Below the pieces are notes generated by a model, which saw only the letters and a program-made list of their open reading frames with translations, was not told the origin of the DNA and did no database searches. 64,000 bases of DNA from Streptomyces diastatochromogenes. Lineage in GTDB: Bacteria; Actinomycetota; Actinomycetes; Streptomycetales; Streptomycetaceae. Positions within the stretch are counted from its first letter, which is position 1. Every line of letters begins with the position of its first letter. The stretch spans positions 1,984,001-2,048,000 of the forward strand of contig JAPTYK010000001.1 of assembly GCA_026913215.1 (NCBI GenBank). Direction: 5' to 3'. The position numbers and the translations under genes are program-made. Positions 1-8,765 of the stretch are shown in pieces.

Positions 1-240
1 GAACGGGAGGGCCGAGAACTCCTCGTGGTTCCAGCAGCGCTTGTCGCCGTCGGCCGTCGCCCCGAAGACGCGGAACTCCCAGCGGTCCGGCTTGAACTTG
101 GGGACGGGCCCGTAATGGGTGACCGGCCAGCCGCGCTGGATCCGCTGCCCCGGCGGAAGATCCGACGAAAGGTCCGGCGAACGATCCGGCTGACCCGCTT
201 CCCGGTGTACTCCGCTCTCCGGCTGACCCATGTCCTCCAT
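1..240 (-). CDS. Sulfite oxidase-like molybdopterin oxidoreductase, N-terminal part
   Basis: Only the first 80 codons are inside the window; the gene runs off the left edge. The translation has a low-complexity, Pro/Asp-rich lead of about 30 residues, then a block around residues 37-60 (GWPVTHYGPVPKF, then DRWEFRVFG) that I recognise as the opening of sulfite oxidase-like molybdopterin oxidoreductases of Streptomyces. These enzymes bind Mo-molybdopterin and catalyse oxygen-atom transfer; the substrate of this branch is not established. A second in-frame ATG at 231 is an equally possible start. The gene is divergent from bfr. The Mo-binding region lies outside the window, so the call rests on the N-terminus only. 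Confidence 0.6.
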   Translation of the reverse strand, partial: MEDMGQPESGVHREAGQPDRSPDLSSDLPPGQRIQRGWPVTHYGPVPKFKPDRWEFRVFGATADGDKRCWNHEEFSALPF

Positions 241-408
241 GGTGACAGACGGCGAGGGGTGGTCATGACCAGGCGACCACCGGGGCGGCTCGATTGGGGC
301 AACTCCCACTAAGCCTGCACTTACTGGACGCCCCCATGCGGGGTGCGAGGATGCGGCCATCCCGCCCGGTGACGGGGTGGACACGTAGCGTGGAAGGATC
401 CTGAAGCG

Positions 409-885
409 ATGCAGGGCGACCCCGAGGTCCTCGAGTTCCTCAACGAGCAGCTGACCGGCGAGCTGACGGCCATCAACCAGTACTGGCTGCACTACCGCAT
501 CCAGGACAACAAGGGGTGGACGAAGCTCGCCAAGTACACCCGCGAAGAGTCCATCGACGAGATGAAGCACGCGGACAAGCTGACCGAGCGCATCCTGATG
601 CTCGACGGCCTGCCCAACTACCAGCGGCTCTTCCACGTGCGGGTCGGTCAGACGATCACCGAGATGTTCCAGGCGGACCGCCAGGTCGAGGTGGAGGCGA
701 TCGACCGCCTCAAGCGCGGGATCGAGGTCATGCGCGCCAAGGGGGACGTCACGTCCGCCAACCTCTTCGAGGAGATCCTCGCCGACGAGGAGCACCACAT
801 CGACTACCTGGACACGCAGCTGGAGCTGATCGAGTCCCTGGGCGAGGCGCTGTACATCTCGACGCTGATCGAGCAGCCCAGCTGA
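409..885 (+). CDS. bfr: Bacterioferritin
   Basis: Bacterioferritin (158 aa, the usual size) forms a 24-subunit cytoplasmic shell that oxidises Fe(II) and stores it as a ferric mineral. All ferroxidase ligands are present at the canonical positions: E18, E51, H54, E94, E127 and H130. M52, the axial ligand of the inter-subunit haem, is also there. It starts at ATG with a rather distant purine-rich site (GGAAGG). It converges with the ferredoxin gene bfd only 13 bases downstream, the pairing expected for iron storage and release. I see no convincing iron box in its own upstream region. Confidence 0.97.
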   Translation: MQGDPEVLEFLNEQLTGELTAINQYWLHYRIQDNKGWTKLAKYTREESIDEMKHADKLTERILMLDGLPNYQRLFHVRVGQTITEMFQADRQVEVEAIDRLKRGIEVMRAKGDVTSANLFEEILADEEHHIDYLDTQLELIESLGEALYISTLIEQPS

Positions 886-898
886 GGACCTTAAGTCC

Positions 899-1147
899 CT
901 ACGCCGCTTCCCGGAGCTCCGCGACCGCCTCCGTCGCCAGGGCGGGCATGCCCTGGTCCACGAGCTCGCGTCGCGGGCAGTTGCCGCGCCCGAGAATGGC
1001 CTGAATGCGACGGACGCAGGAGCCGCAGTCCGTGCCGGCCTTGCAGGCGGAGGCGATCTGGCGCGGCGTGCAGGCGCCCGCGTCCGCGTGCTCCTTGACC
1101 TGCTTCTCCGTGACACCGAAGCATGAGCAGACGTACACGCGGTTCAC
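899..1147 (-). CDS. bfd: Bacterioferritin-associated ferredoxin
   Basis: A (2Fe-2S) protein of the Bfd/Fer2_BFD family, 82 aa. Cluster cysteines are visible as C7-x-C9 and C41-x2-C44, the spacing of this family. Bfd reduces the ferric core of bacterioferritin through its haem so that iron can be mobilised. It lies tail to tail with bfr. Its start (ATG at 1147) has a good site (GGGAGGTGA) and lies 15 bases downstream of an iron-box palindrome, so it is probably repressed by DmdR1/IdeR when iron is plentiful, which fits a role in iron release. Confidence 0.93.
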   Translation of the reverse strand: MNRVYVCSCFGVTEKQVKEHADAGACTPRQIASACKAGTDCGSCVRRIQAILGRGNCPRRELVDQGMPALATEAVAELREAA

Positions 1148-1162
1148 CTCCCGCCGAGATCG

Positions 1163-1182
1163 TTAAGGCTAACCTAACCTTA
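1163..1182 (-). promoter_or_regulatory. Iron box (DmdR1/IdeR-type operator) upstream of bfd
   Basis: TTAAGGCTAACCTAACCTTA is an imperfect inverted repeat that closely follows the DtxR/IdeR/DmdR consensus TTAGGTTAGGCTAACCTAA. It lies 15 bases upstream of the bfd start codon, where a bound repressor would block transcription. Confidence 0.8.
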
Positions 1183-1220
1183 CCCGGCACTCCGGAGGCG
1201 CAAAAGCCTCTGATACGACG

Positions 1221-1252
1221 ATGGGGCACGGATCACAGGATCCGTGCCCCAT
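1221..1252 (-). terminator. Terminator after the DAHP synthase gene
   Basis: Perfect 13-bp inverted repeat (ATGGGGCACGGAT with its complement) around a 6-base loop, 17 bases past the aroH stop codon. No long U tract follows, as is usual in Streptomyces. Confidence 0.75.
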
Positions 1253-1268
1253 CTCCGTAGGAAGCTCC

Positions 1269-2621
1269 CTACTGATCGCGGTACATCTCCGCCACCAGGA
1301 AGGCCAGGTCGAGCGACTGGCTGCGGTTGAGCCGCGGGTCGCAGGCCGTCTCGTAGCGCTGGTGCAGGTCGTCGACGAAGATCTCGTCGCCGCCGCCCAC
1401 GCACTCGGTGACGTCGTCACCGGTGAGCTCGACGTGGATGCCGCCCGGGTGGGTGCCGAGCGCCTTGTGGACCTCGAAGAAGCCCTTGACCTCGTCGAGC
1501 ACGTCGTCGAAGCGGCGGGTCTTGTGGCCGGAGGCCGCCTCGAAGGTGTTGCCGTGCATCGGGTCGGTGACCCAGGCGACGACCGCGCCGGAGGCGGTGA
1601 CCTTCTCGACCAGCTCGGGGAGCTTGTCGCGGACCTTGTCGGCGCCCATGCGGACGATGAAGGTCAGCCGGCCCGGCTCGCGGTCCGGGTCGAGGCGGTC
1701 GATGTAGGTGAGCGCCTCGTCCACCGTGGTGGTCGGGCCCAGCTTGATGCCGATCGGGTTCGCGATCTGCGAGCAGAACTCGATGTGGGCGTGGTCGAGC
1801 TGGCGGGTGCGCTCACCGATCCAGACCATGTGGCCGGAGGTGTCGTACAGCTTGCCGGTGCGCGAGTCCGTACGGGTCAGGGCGCCCTCGTAGTCGAGCA
1901 GCAGCGCCTCGTGGGAGGCGTAGAACTCGACGGCCTTGAACTCGGCCGGGTCGGTGCCGCAGGCCTTCATGAAGTTCAGGGCGTTGTCGATCTCGCGGGC
2001 GAGCGCCTCGTAGCGCTGGCCCGAGGGGGACGACTTCACGAAGTCCTGGTTCCAGGCGTGCACCTGGCGCAGGTCGGCGTAGCCACCGGTGGTGAAGGCG
2101 CGGACCAGGTTGAGCGTGGAGGCGGAGGCGTTGTACATCCGCTTCAGCCGCTCGGGGTCCGGGACGCGGGCCTTCTCGTTGAAGTCGAAGCCGTTGACCG
2201 AGTCGCCGCGGTAGGTCGGCAGGGTCACGCCGTCACGGGTCTCGGTGCCCTTGGAGCGGGGCTTCGAGTACTGGCCGGCGATGCGGCCGACCTTCACGAC
2301 GGGCACGGAGGCCGCGTAGGTGAGGACGGCGCTCATCTGGAGCAGCGTCTTGAGCTTGGCCCTGATGTGGTCGGCGGACACGGCGTCGAAGGCCTCGGCG
2401 CAGTCGCCGCCCTGGAGCAGGAACGCCTCGCCACGGGCGACGGCTCCCATCCGGGCGCGCAGCTGGTCGCACTCGCCGGCGAAGACGAGCGGAGGATACG
2501 ACTCGAGGTCCGCGATCACATCGCGCAGAGCCTCGGCATCGGGGTACTCGGGCTGCTGCGCCGCGGGCAGGTCTCGCCAGGTCGCCTTGGCGACGGCGTG
2601 GGATTCAGCGTTCACGGTCAC
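1269..2621 (-). CDS. aroH: Class II 3-deoxy-7-phosphoheptulonate (DAHP) synthase
   Basis: Catalyses the first step of the shikimate pathway: phosphoenolpyruvate plus erythrose 4-phosphate give DAHP. The sequence is clearly class II (plant/actinobacterial AroG type), 450 aa. By analogy with the M. tuberculosis enzyme the metal ligands are the Cys of QGGDC (about residues 70-74), the His of DPMHGNT, the Glu of HVELTGDD and the Asp of ETACDP; all are present. GTG at 2621 (MTVNAES) matches the family N-terminus; another GTG lies two codons upstream and no strong ribosome site distinguishes them. It feeds chorismate to the anthranilate synthase gene 3 kb away. Divergent from the amidase gene. Confidence 0.93.
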   Translation of the reverse strand: MTVNAESHAVAKATWRDLPAAQQPEYPDAEALRDVIADLESYPPLVFAGECDQLRARMGAVARGEAFLLQGGDCAEAFDAVSADHIRAKLKTLLQMSAVLTYAASVPVVKVGRIAGQYSKPRSKGTETRDGVTLPTYRGDSVNGFDFNEKARVPDPERLKRMYNASASTLNLVRAFTTGGYADLRQVHAWNQDFVKSSPSGQRYEALAREIDNALNFMKACGTDPAEFKAVEFYASHEALLLDYEGALTRTDSRTGKLYDTSGHMVWIGERTRQLDHAHIEFCSQIANPIGIKLGPTTTVDEALTYIDRLDPDREPGRLTFIVRMGADKVRDKLPELVEKVTASGAVVAWVTDPMHGNTFEAASGHKTRRFDDVLDEVKGFFEVHKALGTHPGGIHVELTGDDVTECVGGGDEIFVDDLHQRYETACDPRLNRSQSLDLAFLVAEMYRDQ

Positions 2622-2774
2622 AAGCACAACATTACGGGTTCTTCGTCCACTCCTGTCCCTCTGCCCAGTGGCTGAGACGCGCGCCCGAAATGTCGGCGGG
2701 CGATCTTCGCCCCTCCGGGTGGTGTTACCCTGCGGCGCGTTTCACAAGAACACAGTCGAACCACAGGGGTGGGC

Positions 2775-5579
2775 GTGACCCAGAGGCACCGCAGGGACCG
2801 CAAGAAGAAACGACTCTTGTACGGAACGGCGGCTGCGGTCGTCGCCACGGCGGCCATCGGCACCATCGCGGTCGCCTCACCGAGCCTCCTCGGCACGGCG
2901 GGCGACGGCACGTCCGGTGGGGACGCTTCCCTCCAGTCGCAGTTCGCAAACGCGGCGCGCGAGTTCGACGTGCCGCAGAGCGTGCTGATGGCGGTGTCGT
3001 ACCGCCAGACGCGGTGGGAGTCGCACGAGGGGCAGCCGAGCGTCGCCGGCGCGTACAACGTGATGGGTCTGACGAAGGTCGACCCGGAGGACGTCGAGGA
3101 CCCGACCGAAGGCCTCGCCCACCTCCTCAACGGCACGGGCGACCCGTCGATCGACAAGAAGTTCGACAAGAAGAAGGTCCTGGCGTCCCTCCGCAAGAAG
3201 TCGGTCGACACCTCCGACCCGAAGCTGCACACCCTGGACAAGGCCGCCGAGCTGATCGACGCCTCGACCGACGCCGTCCAGAAGGACAGCGCCGACTCGA
3301 TCCGCGCGGGCGCCGCGCTGCTCGCGGAGTACCAGAAGCAGGCGGGCGCGGAGCTGTCCGACGACCCGGGCGCCTGGTACCCGGCCGTGGCCCGCTACAG
3401 CCAGTCCGACCGCAAGGAAGCCGACCTCTTCGCGCAGCGCGTCTTCACGTCCATCAAGACGGGTGAACGGGGGACCACCGCCGACGGCGAGCAGGTCGTC
3501 CTGCCGGCGGACCCGTCGGTCGAGCCGGTCAAGCCGTCGAACGTGCCGCTGGCGGCGAGCTTCGCGAGCACGACCGAGACTCCGGCGGTCGAGTGCCCCA
3601 CCACGGTGGCCTGCACCTTCATTCCCGCCCTGTACTCGGAGGAGCACGGCAACTACAACATCGCGAGCCGCACCAAGAACGGCACCGGTGGCTTCGACGT
3701 CCGCCAGATCGTCATCCATGACGTCGAGGGCACCCACGACGCCGCCGTGAGCGTCTTCCAGACGCCGGACGCGTGGGCGAGCGCGCACTACATCGTGCGC
3801 GCCGACGGTCGTGTGACCCAGATGGTCGAGACCAAGAACGAGGCGTTCCACGCCAACAACAAGACCATCAACATGCACTCGATCGGCATCGAGCACGAGG
3901 GCTACGCCATCAAGGGCGACGGCGGCTGGTACACCGAGCCGCAGTACGAGGCCTCGAAGAACCTCGTGAAGTTCCTGGCCGACAAGTACAACGTCCCGCT
4001 GGACCGCGAGCACGTCATCGGGCACGACGAAGCCCCGAGCGTCCACGACGGCCTGATCCAGGACCACTGGGACGCGGGCCCGTTCTGGGACTGGAACCAC
4101 TTCATGCAGCTGCTCGGCGCCCCCACCGGCGTCGGCAACGCGGGCGGCCTCCTCCAGGCCGGCCAGCTGGTGCGGATCGTGCCTCCGTTCACCTCGGCCA
4201 ACCAGCAGGCGATGAAGTACACGGAGGCCGGCGTCACCAAGACGACCGTCCCGCTCCCGGTGAACTTCGGTTACCTGTACTCGGAGCCGGTGGCCGACCA
4301 GACCAAGGCGCTGACCGACCCGTACTTCTCCTCCGGCTGGCAGTTCGGCTCCAACTGGGCGAACAAGGTCACGGCCGGCAGCACCCACGTCGTCGCCGAG
4401 TCCCGGACCGACTGGACCGCCATCTGGTACGGCGGCAAGAAGGCCTGGTTCTACAACCCCGGCGGCCAGTACACGGCCCCCGCGGGCGTGAAGACGGCGA
4501 TCACCGCCAAGGGCACCGACCCGGTCCCGGTCTACGGCCGCGCCTACCCCGAGGACGCCGCGTACACCGGAACCAACGTCCCGGTACAGGCGAGGAACGG
4601 CGAGTCGCTGACGAAGTACAGCCTCCCGGCCGGGCAGCTGTACACGAAGGCGGGGGACGCCGTCGCGGGCGACTACTACTCCAGCGCGTTCAACGCGGAC
4701 GGCACCCGGGTCGTCGGCACGACCAACGTCTTCATCCCGATCCGCTACAACCACCGCCTGGCGTTCGTGAAGGCGAGCGACGTCAAGGAGGTCGCCACCG
4801 CGGCCGCCGTCCGTACGGACAACCGCTACAACCTCCTCGCCCGTGACGCCTCCGGCGTCCTCTGGCAGTACCAGGGCAGCGGCGGCGCCGCCGCGCCGTT
4901 CCTGACGAAGTACAAGGTCGGCGGGGGCTGGCAGATCTACAACGCCGTGACGCCGCTGACCGCGCTGCGGGCGGACGGGACGGGGGACGCCGTGGCGCGG
5001 GACGCGGGCGGAGTGCTCTGGTACTACCAGGGCAGCGGGAACCCGTCCGCGCCGTTCAAGGCGCGGCTGAAGACCGGCGGGGGCTGGCAGATCTACGACA
5101 GGATCATCGGGGTCCGTGACCTCACCGGGGACGGCAAGCCGGATCTGATCGCCCGCGAGAAGTCGGGGGTCCTGTGGCTGTACAAGGGCACCGGCACGCC
5201 GGCGACGCCGTTCGCCCCCCGGGTGAAGATCGGCACCGGCTGGCAGATCTACAACGACATCGTCAGCACCGGTGACCTGACCTCCGACGGCAAGCCGGAC
5301 ATGATCGGCCGGGACGGCACCGGCGCGCTGTGGCTGTACAAGGGCACGGGCAGCGCCACCGCCCCGTACGCCGCCCGCGTCAAGGTCGGCAGCGGCTGGC
5401 AGATCTACAACAGCATCACCGGTCCGAGCGATCTCACCGGGGACGGCAAGGTCGACTTCGTCGCCCGTGACGGGGCCGGCGCGCTGTGGCTGTACAAGGG
5501 CACCGGCAGCGCCACGGCCCCGTATTCCGCCCGTGTGCAGGTCGCTGCGGGCTGGCAGGCCTACAACCTGATCTTCTGA
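2775..5579 (+). CDS. Secreted N-acetylmuramoyl-L-alanine amidase with C-terminal VCBS-like repeats
   Basis: A peptidoglycan hydrolase cutting the bond between MurNAc and L-Ala. The N-terminus is basic, with several Arg and Lys residues followed by a hydrophobic stretch to about residue 40, so it is exported. An Amidase_2 (PGRP-like) domain covers roughly residues 295-450: IVIHDVEG carries the first Zn ligand, VIGHDEA and the QDHWDAGPFW segment carry the others. A middle region with aromatic Trp-rich segments follows. The last 255 residues are five repeats of about 50 aa (DLTGDGKPD, then LWLYKGTG, then GWQIYN), FG-GAP/VCBS-like. GTG at 2775 has an AGGGG site five bases upstream; the GTG at 2769 does not. 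Confidence 0.9.
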   Translation: MTQRHRRDRKKKRLLYGTAAAVVATAAIGTIAVASPSLLGTAGDGTSGGDASLQSQFANAAREFDVPQSVLMAVSYRQTRWESHEGQPSVAGAYNVMGLTKVDPEDVEDPTEGLAHLLNGTGDPSIDKKFDKKKVLASLRKKSVDTSDPKLHTLDKAAELIDASTDAVQKDSADSIRAGAALLAEYQKQAGAELSDDPGAWYPAVARYSQSDRKEADLFAQRVFTSIKTGERGTTADGEQVVLPADPSVEPVKPSNVPLAASFASTTETPAVECPTTVACTFIPALYSEEHGNYNIASRTKNGTGGFDVRQIVIHDVEGTHDAAVSVFQTPDAWASAHYIVRADGRVTQMVETKNEAFHANNKTINMHSIGIEHEGYAIKGDGGWYTEPQYEASKNLVKFLADKYNVPLDREHVIGHDEAPSVHDGLIQDHWDAGPFWDWNHFMQLLGAPTGVGNAGGLLQAGQLVRIVPPFTSANQQAMKYTEAGVTKTTVPLPVNFGYLYSEPVADQTKALTDPYFSSGWQFGSNWANKVTAGSTHVVAESRTDWTAIWYGGKKAWFYNPGGQYTAPAGVKTAITAKGTDPVPVYGRAYPEDAAYTGTNVPVQARNGESLTKYSLPAGQLYTKAGDAVAGDYYSSAFNADGTRVVGTTNVFIPIRYNHRLAFVKASDVKEVATAAAVRTDNRYNLLARDASGVLWQYQGSGGAAAPFLTKYKVGGGWQIYNAVTPLTALRADGTGDAVARDAGGVLWYYQGSGNPSAPFKARLKTGGGWQIYDRIIGVRDLTGDGKPDLIAREKSGVLWLYKGTGTPATPFAPRVKIGTGWQIYNDIVSTGDLTSDGKPDMIGRDGTGALWLYKGTGSATAPYAARVKVGSGWQIYNSITGPSDLTGDGKVDFVARDGAGALWLYKGTGSATAPYSARVQVAAGWQAYNLIF
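4812..5576 (+). repeat. Five in-gene repeats of about 150 bp (FG-GAP/VCBS-like)
   Basis: Five copies of a roughly 50-residue unit in the amidase C-terminus, each with an Asp-rich loop, an LW(L/Y)Y(K/Q)G(T/S)G segment and a GWQ(I/A)Y ending. The first two copies have lost the DxTGDGxxD loop; copies 3 to 5 keep it, probably for Ca2+ binding. Copies 4 and 5 are nearly identical, which suggests recent duplication. Confidence 0.8.
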
Positions 5580-5605
5580 TCGGAATCGGCCCGTTCGGCA
5601 CCCCC

Positions 5606-5645
5606 GGGGTCCGTTCCGCACCGTCCACGGTGTGGAACGGACCCC
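5606..5645 (+). terminator. Terminator after the amidase gene
   Basis: Very long near-perfect hairpin: about 19 pairs with one G-U (GGGGTCCGTTCC arm with its complement), 26 bases after the amidase stop codon. It insulates the amidase gene from the tryptophan leader that starts 32 bases later. Confidence 0.85.
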
Positions 5646-5677
5646 GTTCCCGTGTCCGGCTGGGTTACAGTGCTCGC

Positions 5678-5734
5678 ATGTACGCGCACTCGAACCAGAA
5701 CTGGTGGTGGACCGCTCATCCGGCGGCCCACTGA
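5678..5734 (+). CDS. trpL: Tryptophan operon leader peptide
   Basis: An 18-codon reading frame, MYAHSNQNWWWTAHPAAH, with three consecutive Trp codons. It precedes an attenuator hairpin and the anthranilate synthase gene, the standard layout of tryptophan attenuation and similar to the leader described for Streptomyces trpE genes. No ribosome site is visible upstream. A -10-like TACAGT ends six bases before the ATG, so the transcript may be leaderless. A ribosome stalled on the Trp codons would leave the following GGCGGCC free to pair with the attenuator. Confidence 0.9.
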   Translation: MYAHSNQNWWWTAHPAAH

Positions 5735-5760
5735 TCGCGCGTACACCGACTGACTCGCGA

Positions 5761-5785
5761 AGGCCGCCCGAGGGGCGGCCTTTCG
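5761..5785 (+). terminator. trp attenuator
   Basis: AGGCCGCCC pairs with GGGCGGCCT (5773-5781) around a GAG loop and is followed by TTTCG: a 9-bp intrinsic terminator 26 bases after trpL. GGCGGCC at 5722-5728, inside the last codons of trpL, is exactly complementary to the 5' arm (5762-5768) and can form the competing antiterminator. Both alternative structures are therefore visible. Confidence 0.85.
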
Positions 5786-5838
5786 TACCCGGGCCGTTCC
5801 TCCTCTCCGTACTCCACCCGGAAGGAACGACACGTCCC

Positions 5839-7701
5839 ATGGACCTCTCCCGTCTCCTCGACGACTCCTGCCCTCCCTTCGCCCTGCTGCGCCGCCGCAC
5901 CCCCGGCCGTGACCACGACACCGTCGAGGTGCTGATCGGCCGGGTCCACGAGGCCGAGCGGCTCGCGGAGCTGCCCGTGGGTCCGCTGCCGACGCTCGCG
6001 CTCGTGCCGTTCCGGCAGATCCGGGAGCGCGGCTTCGACGTGCGGGACGACGGCACCCCGCTCTCCGTGCTCGTCGCCGACGAGGCGTACGAGCTGCCGC
6101 TCGCCGAGGCCCTGGCCGCGCTGCCCGCCCATGACGTGCGGGTGGAGGGCGGCGGGTTCGACGTCTCCGACGAGGAGTACGCGCGGACCGTGCGGCGCGT
6201 CATCGAGGAGGAGATCGGCTCCGGCGAGGGCGCCAACTTCGTGATCCGCCGCACCTACACCGGCGAGATCCCGGGCTTCGGACGCGCCGACGCCCTCGCC
6301 CTGTTCCGGCGGCTGCTCGCGGGCGAGCGGGGCGCGTACTGGACGTTCGTCGTGCACACCGGGGACCGGACGCTCGTCGGGGCGAGCCCCGAGGTGCACG
6401 TCCGGATGTCGGGGGCACGGTCGTGATGAACCCGATCAGCGGCACGTACCGCTACCCGGCCGGGACCGCCCCGACCCCGAGGACCTGCTCGACTTCCTCG
6501 CCAACCGCAAGGAGACCGAGGAGCTCTCCATGGTGGTGGACGAGGAGCTGAAGATGATGTGCACGGTCGGCGACATGGGCGGGGTGGTCGTCGGGCGCGG
6601 CTCAAGGAGATGGCCCACCTCGCGCACACCGAGTACGAGCTGCGCGGCCGGTCCTCGCTGGACGTGCGGGAGGTGCTGCGGGAGACGATGTTCGCGGCGA
6701 CCGTGACCGGCTCGCCGGTGCAGAACGCCTGCCGGGTGATCGAGCGTCACGAGGAGGGCGGCCGGGGGTACTACGCGGGCGCCCTGGCGCTGCTCGGCAC
6801 GGACGCGAGCGGGGCGCAGACCCTGGACTCGCCCATCCTGATCCGCACCGCCGACATCGCCTCCGACGGGCGGGTGCGGGTGCCGGTGGGCGCCACGCTC
6901 GTGCGGCACTCGGACCCGGAGGGCGAGGTCGCGGAGACCCACGCGAAGGCGGCGGGCATCCTGACCGCCCTCGGCGTGCGGGAGGGGCGGCCGCGCGACG
7001 AGGCCTGGTGCCGCCGCGGCTCGGCGAGGACCCCGGGTGCGGGCCGCGCTCGACGCGCGCCGCGCGGACCTCGCCCCTTCTGGCTGAAGATGCAGGTCAG
7101 GTCGGCGGAGCTGGCCGGGCACGCGCTGGTGATCGACGCCGAGGACACCTTCACGGCGATGCTGGCGCACGTCCTGCGCTCCTCGGGCCTCGACGTGTCG
7201 GTGCTCCGCTACGACGAGCCGGGGCTGCGGGAGCTGGCGCTCGCCCACGAGGGCCCGGTCGTCCTGGGGCCCGGTCCGGGCGACCCCTCGGACGCCTCCG
7301 ACCCGAAGATGCGCTTCCTGCGCGGCCTGACGGCGGAGCTCGTACGGGAACACCGCCACGGCCTGCTCGGCGTCTGCCTCGGGCACGAGCTGATCGCGGC
7401 CGAACTCGGCCTGGACATCGTCCGCAAGCGGACCCCCTTCCAGGGGGCTCAGCTGCGGATCGACCTCTTCGGGCAGGAGCAGACGGTCGGCTTCTACAAC
7501 AGCTTCACGGCCCGCTGCGACGACCGGACGGCGACCGAGCTGGCGCTGCACCGCATCGAGGTGAGCCGGGACGCGGAGAGCGGTGAGGTGCACGCCCTGC
7601 GCGGGCCGGGCTTCGCCGGGGTCCAGTTCCACCCGGAGTCGGTGCTCACGACGGACGGGGCCGCGCTGACGGCCTCGCTGCTCGCCGGTGTGCTCGTCTA
7701 G
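5839..7701 (+). pseudogene. trpE: Anthranilate synthase, fused TrpE-TrpG (frame broken)
   Basis: Converts chorismate and glutamine to anthranilate, the first committed step to tryptophan. The chorismate-binding part comes first (starting MDLSRLLDDS at 5839; segments such as GASPEVHVRMSG, NPISGTYRYPAG and PVQNACRVI are in different frames). A class I glutamine amidotransferase follows (GVCLGHELI nucleophile Cys, FHPES His and Glu). This is the one-chain TrpE-G arrangement. At least five single-base losses break the frame: G5 for G6 at 6411-6415, one C near 6475, one C near 6594, and a cluster near 7010-7080 whose net effect restores the frame. Each repair gives family-like sequence, so the gene is probably intact in the organism. 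It is controlled by the upstream leader. Stops overlap the convergent dehydrogenase gene. Confidence 0.88.
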
Positions 7702-8695
7702 GAGGCCCTCGGGACCAGGACGTTCTCGCCGCGCCGCCCCGCGGCGTAGTCGAGGACGTTCTGGACGGTGGTGTCGATGATCTGGCCGACCGCGTCGGCG
7801 GTGTAGTACGCCTGGTGGAGGTGACCACCACGTTCGGGAAGGTGACCAGGCGGGCCAGGGTGTCGTCCTCGACGACCTCCAGGGACTTGTCGAGGAAGAA
7901 GAGCCCGGCCTCCGCCTCGTACACGTCGAGGCCGACGCCGGTGAAGCGGCCGGCGCGGAGCTCCCCGACGAGGGCCTCGGTGTCGATGAGGCCGCCGCGG
8001 CTGGAGTTCACCAGGATGGCGTCGTCCTTCATGGCTCTGAGGGCGGCGGCGTCGACGAGGTGGCGGGTGGCCTCCATGAGCGGGACGTGGAGGCTGACGA
8101 GGTCGGCCTCGGCGAGGAGCCGCTCCTTGTCGACGTACTTCATGCCGAGTTCCACGCAGGCGGGGTTCTCGGCGACGTCCCAGCCGAGGAGGTTCATGCC
8201 GAAGCCGTGGGCGATCCGGGTGAAGGCCTCGCCGATCTTGCCGGTGCCGAGGACGCCGACGGTACGGCCCCGCAGGTCGCGGCCCATCAGTCCGTCGAGC
8301 CGGAAGTCGAAGTCGCGGGTGCGGTTGGAGGCGCGGACGATCCGGCGGTTGACGGCCAGGGCGAGGGTCCAGGCGAACTCGGCGACGGAGTACGGCGAGT
8401 AGGAGGAGACCCGGGCGACGATGAGGCCGAGGCGTTCGGCGGCCTCCAGGTCGATGTTGTTGAAGCCGGTGGAGCGCTGGGCGATCAGCTGGGTGCCGCC
8501 GGCGGCGAGGGTCCGCAGGACCCGGTGGTTCAGATCGGCGTTGACGCTGGTGGAGACGGCCTCGTGGCCGGCGGCGATGGGGGCGGTGTCCTCGTCGAGG
8601 AAGACGCTCAGGCAGCGGACCTCGTGGTGTCCCTCGAAGGCCTTCTCCAGGAGGGGCCGCTCGTCCGCCTGCACGCCGAATGCCAGGATTTCCAC
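7698..8695 (-). pseudogene. D-2-hydroxyacid dehydrogenase, D-lactate dehydrogenase-like (3' frameshift)
   Basis: NAD-dependent D-isomer 2-hydroxyacid dehydrogenase, closest in look to D-lactate dehydrogenases (LdhA type). The Rossmann motif GVLGTGKIGEAF lies near residue 150; catalytic Arg is in VNSSRGGLID and catalytic Glu in GLDVYEAEAG. The catalytic His (HQAYYT) appears only after adding one base: the plus strand reads TGGTGGAGG at 7814-7822 where GTGGGAGG is needed. After repair the protein ends LVPRAS at 7698 and its stop overlaps that of trpEG. GTG start at 8695 has a GAGGGG site. Probably a sequence error rather than a dead gene. Confidence 0.85.
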
Positions 8696-8718
8696 GGATT
8701 TCCCCTCAACGTCACGAT

Positions 8719-8746
8719 GGGCCGTACATGCGTGAATATACGGCCC
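8719..8746 (-). terminator. Hairpin after the macR-like gene
   Basis: GGGCCGTA pairs with TACGGCCC around a 12-base loop, between the response regulator stop (8766) and the dehydrogenase start (8695). Moderate stem length; probable terminator of the two-component operon. Confidence 0.55.
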
Positions 8747-8765
8747 CTCGTGACGCCCGGCCGCC

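Noticed and set aside
2877..6254. Very long open frame on the minus strand across the amidase and trp region
   Set aside because: Lies opposite clearly coding sequence, consists of Arg/Gly/Val-rich low-complexity text with no domain, and is the usual mirror frame of GC-rich genes.
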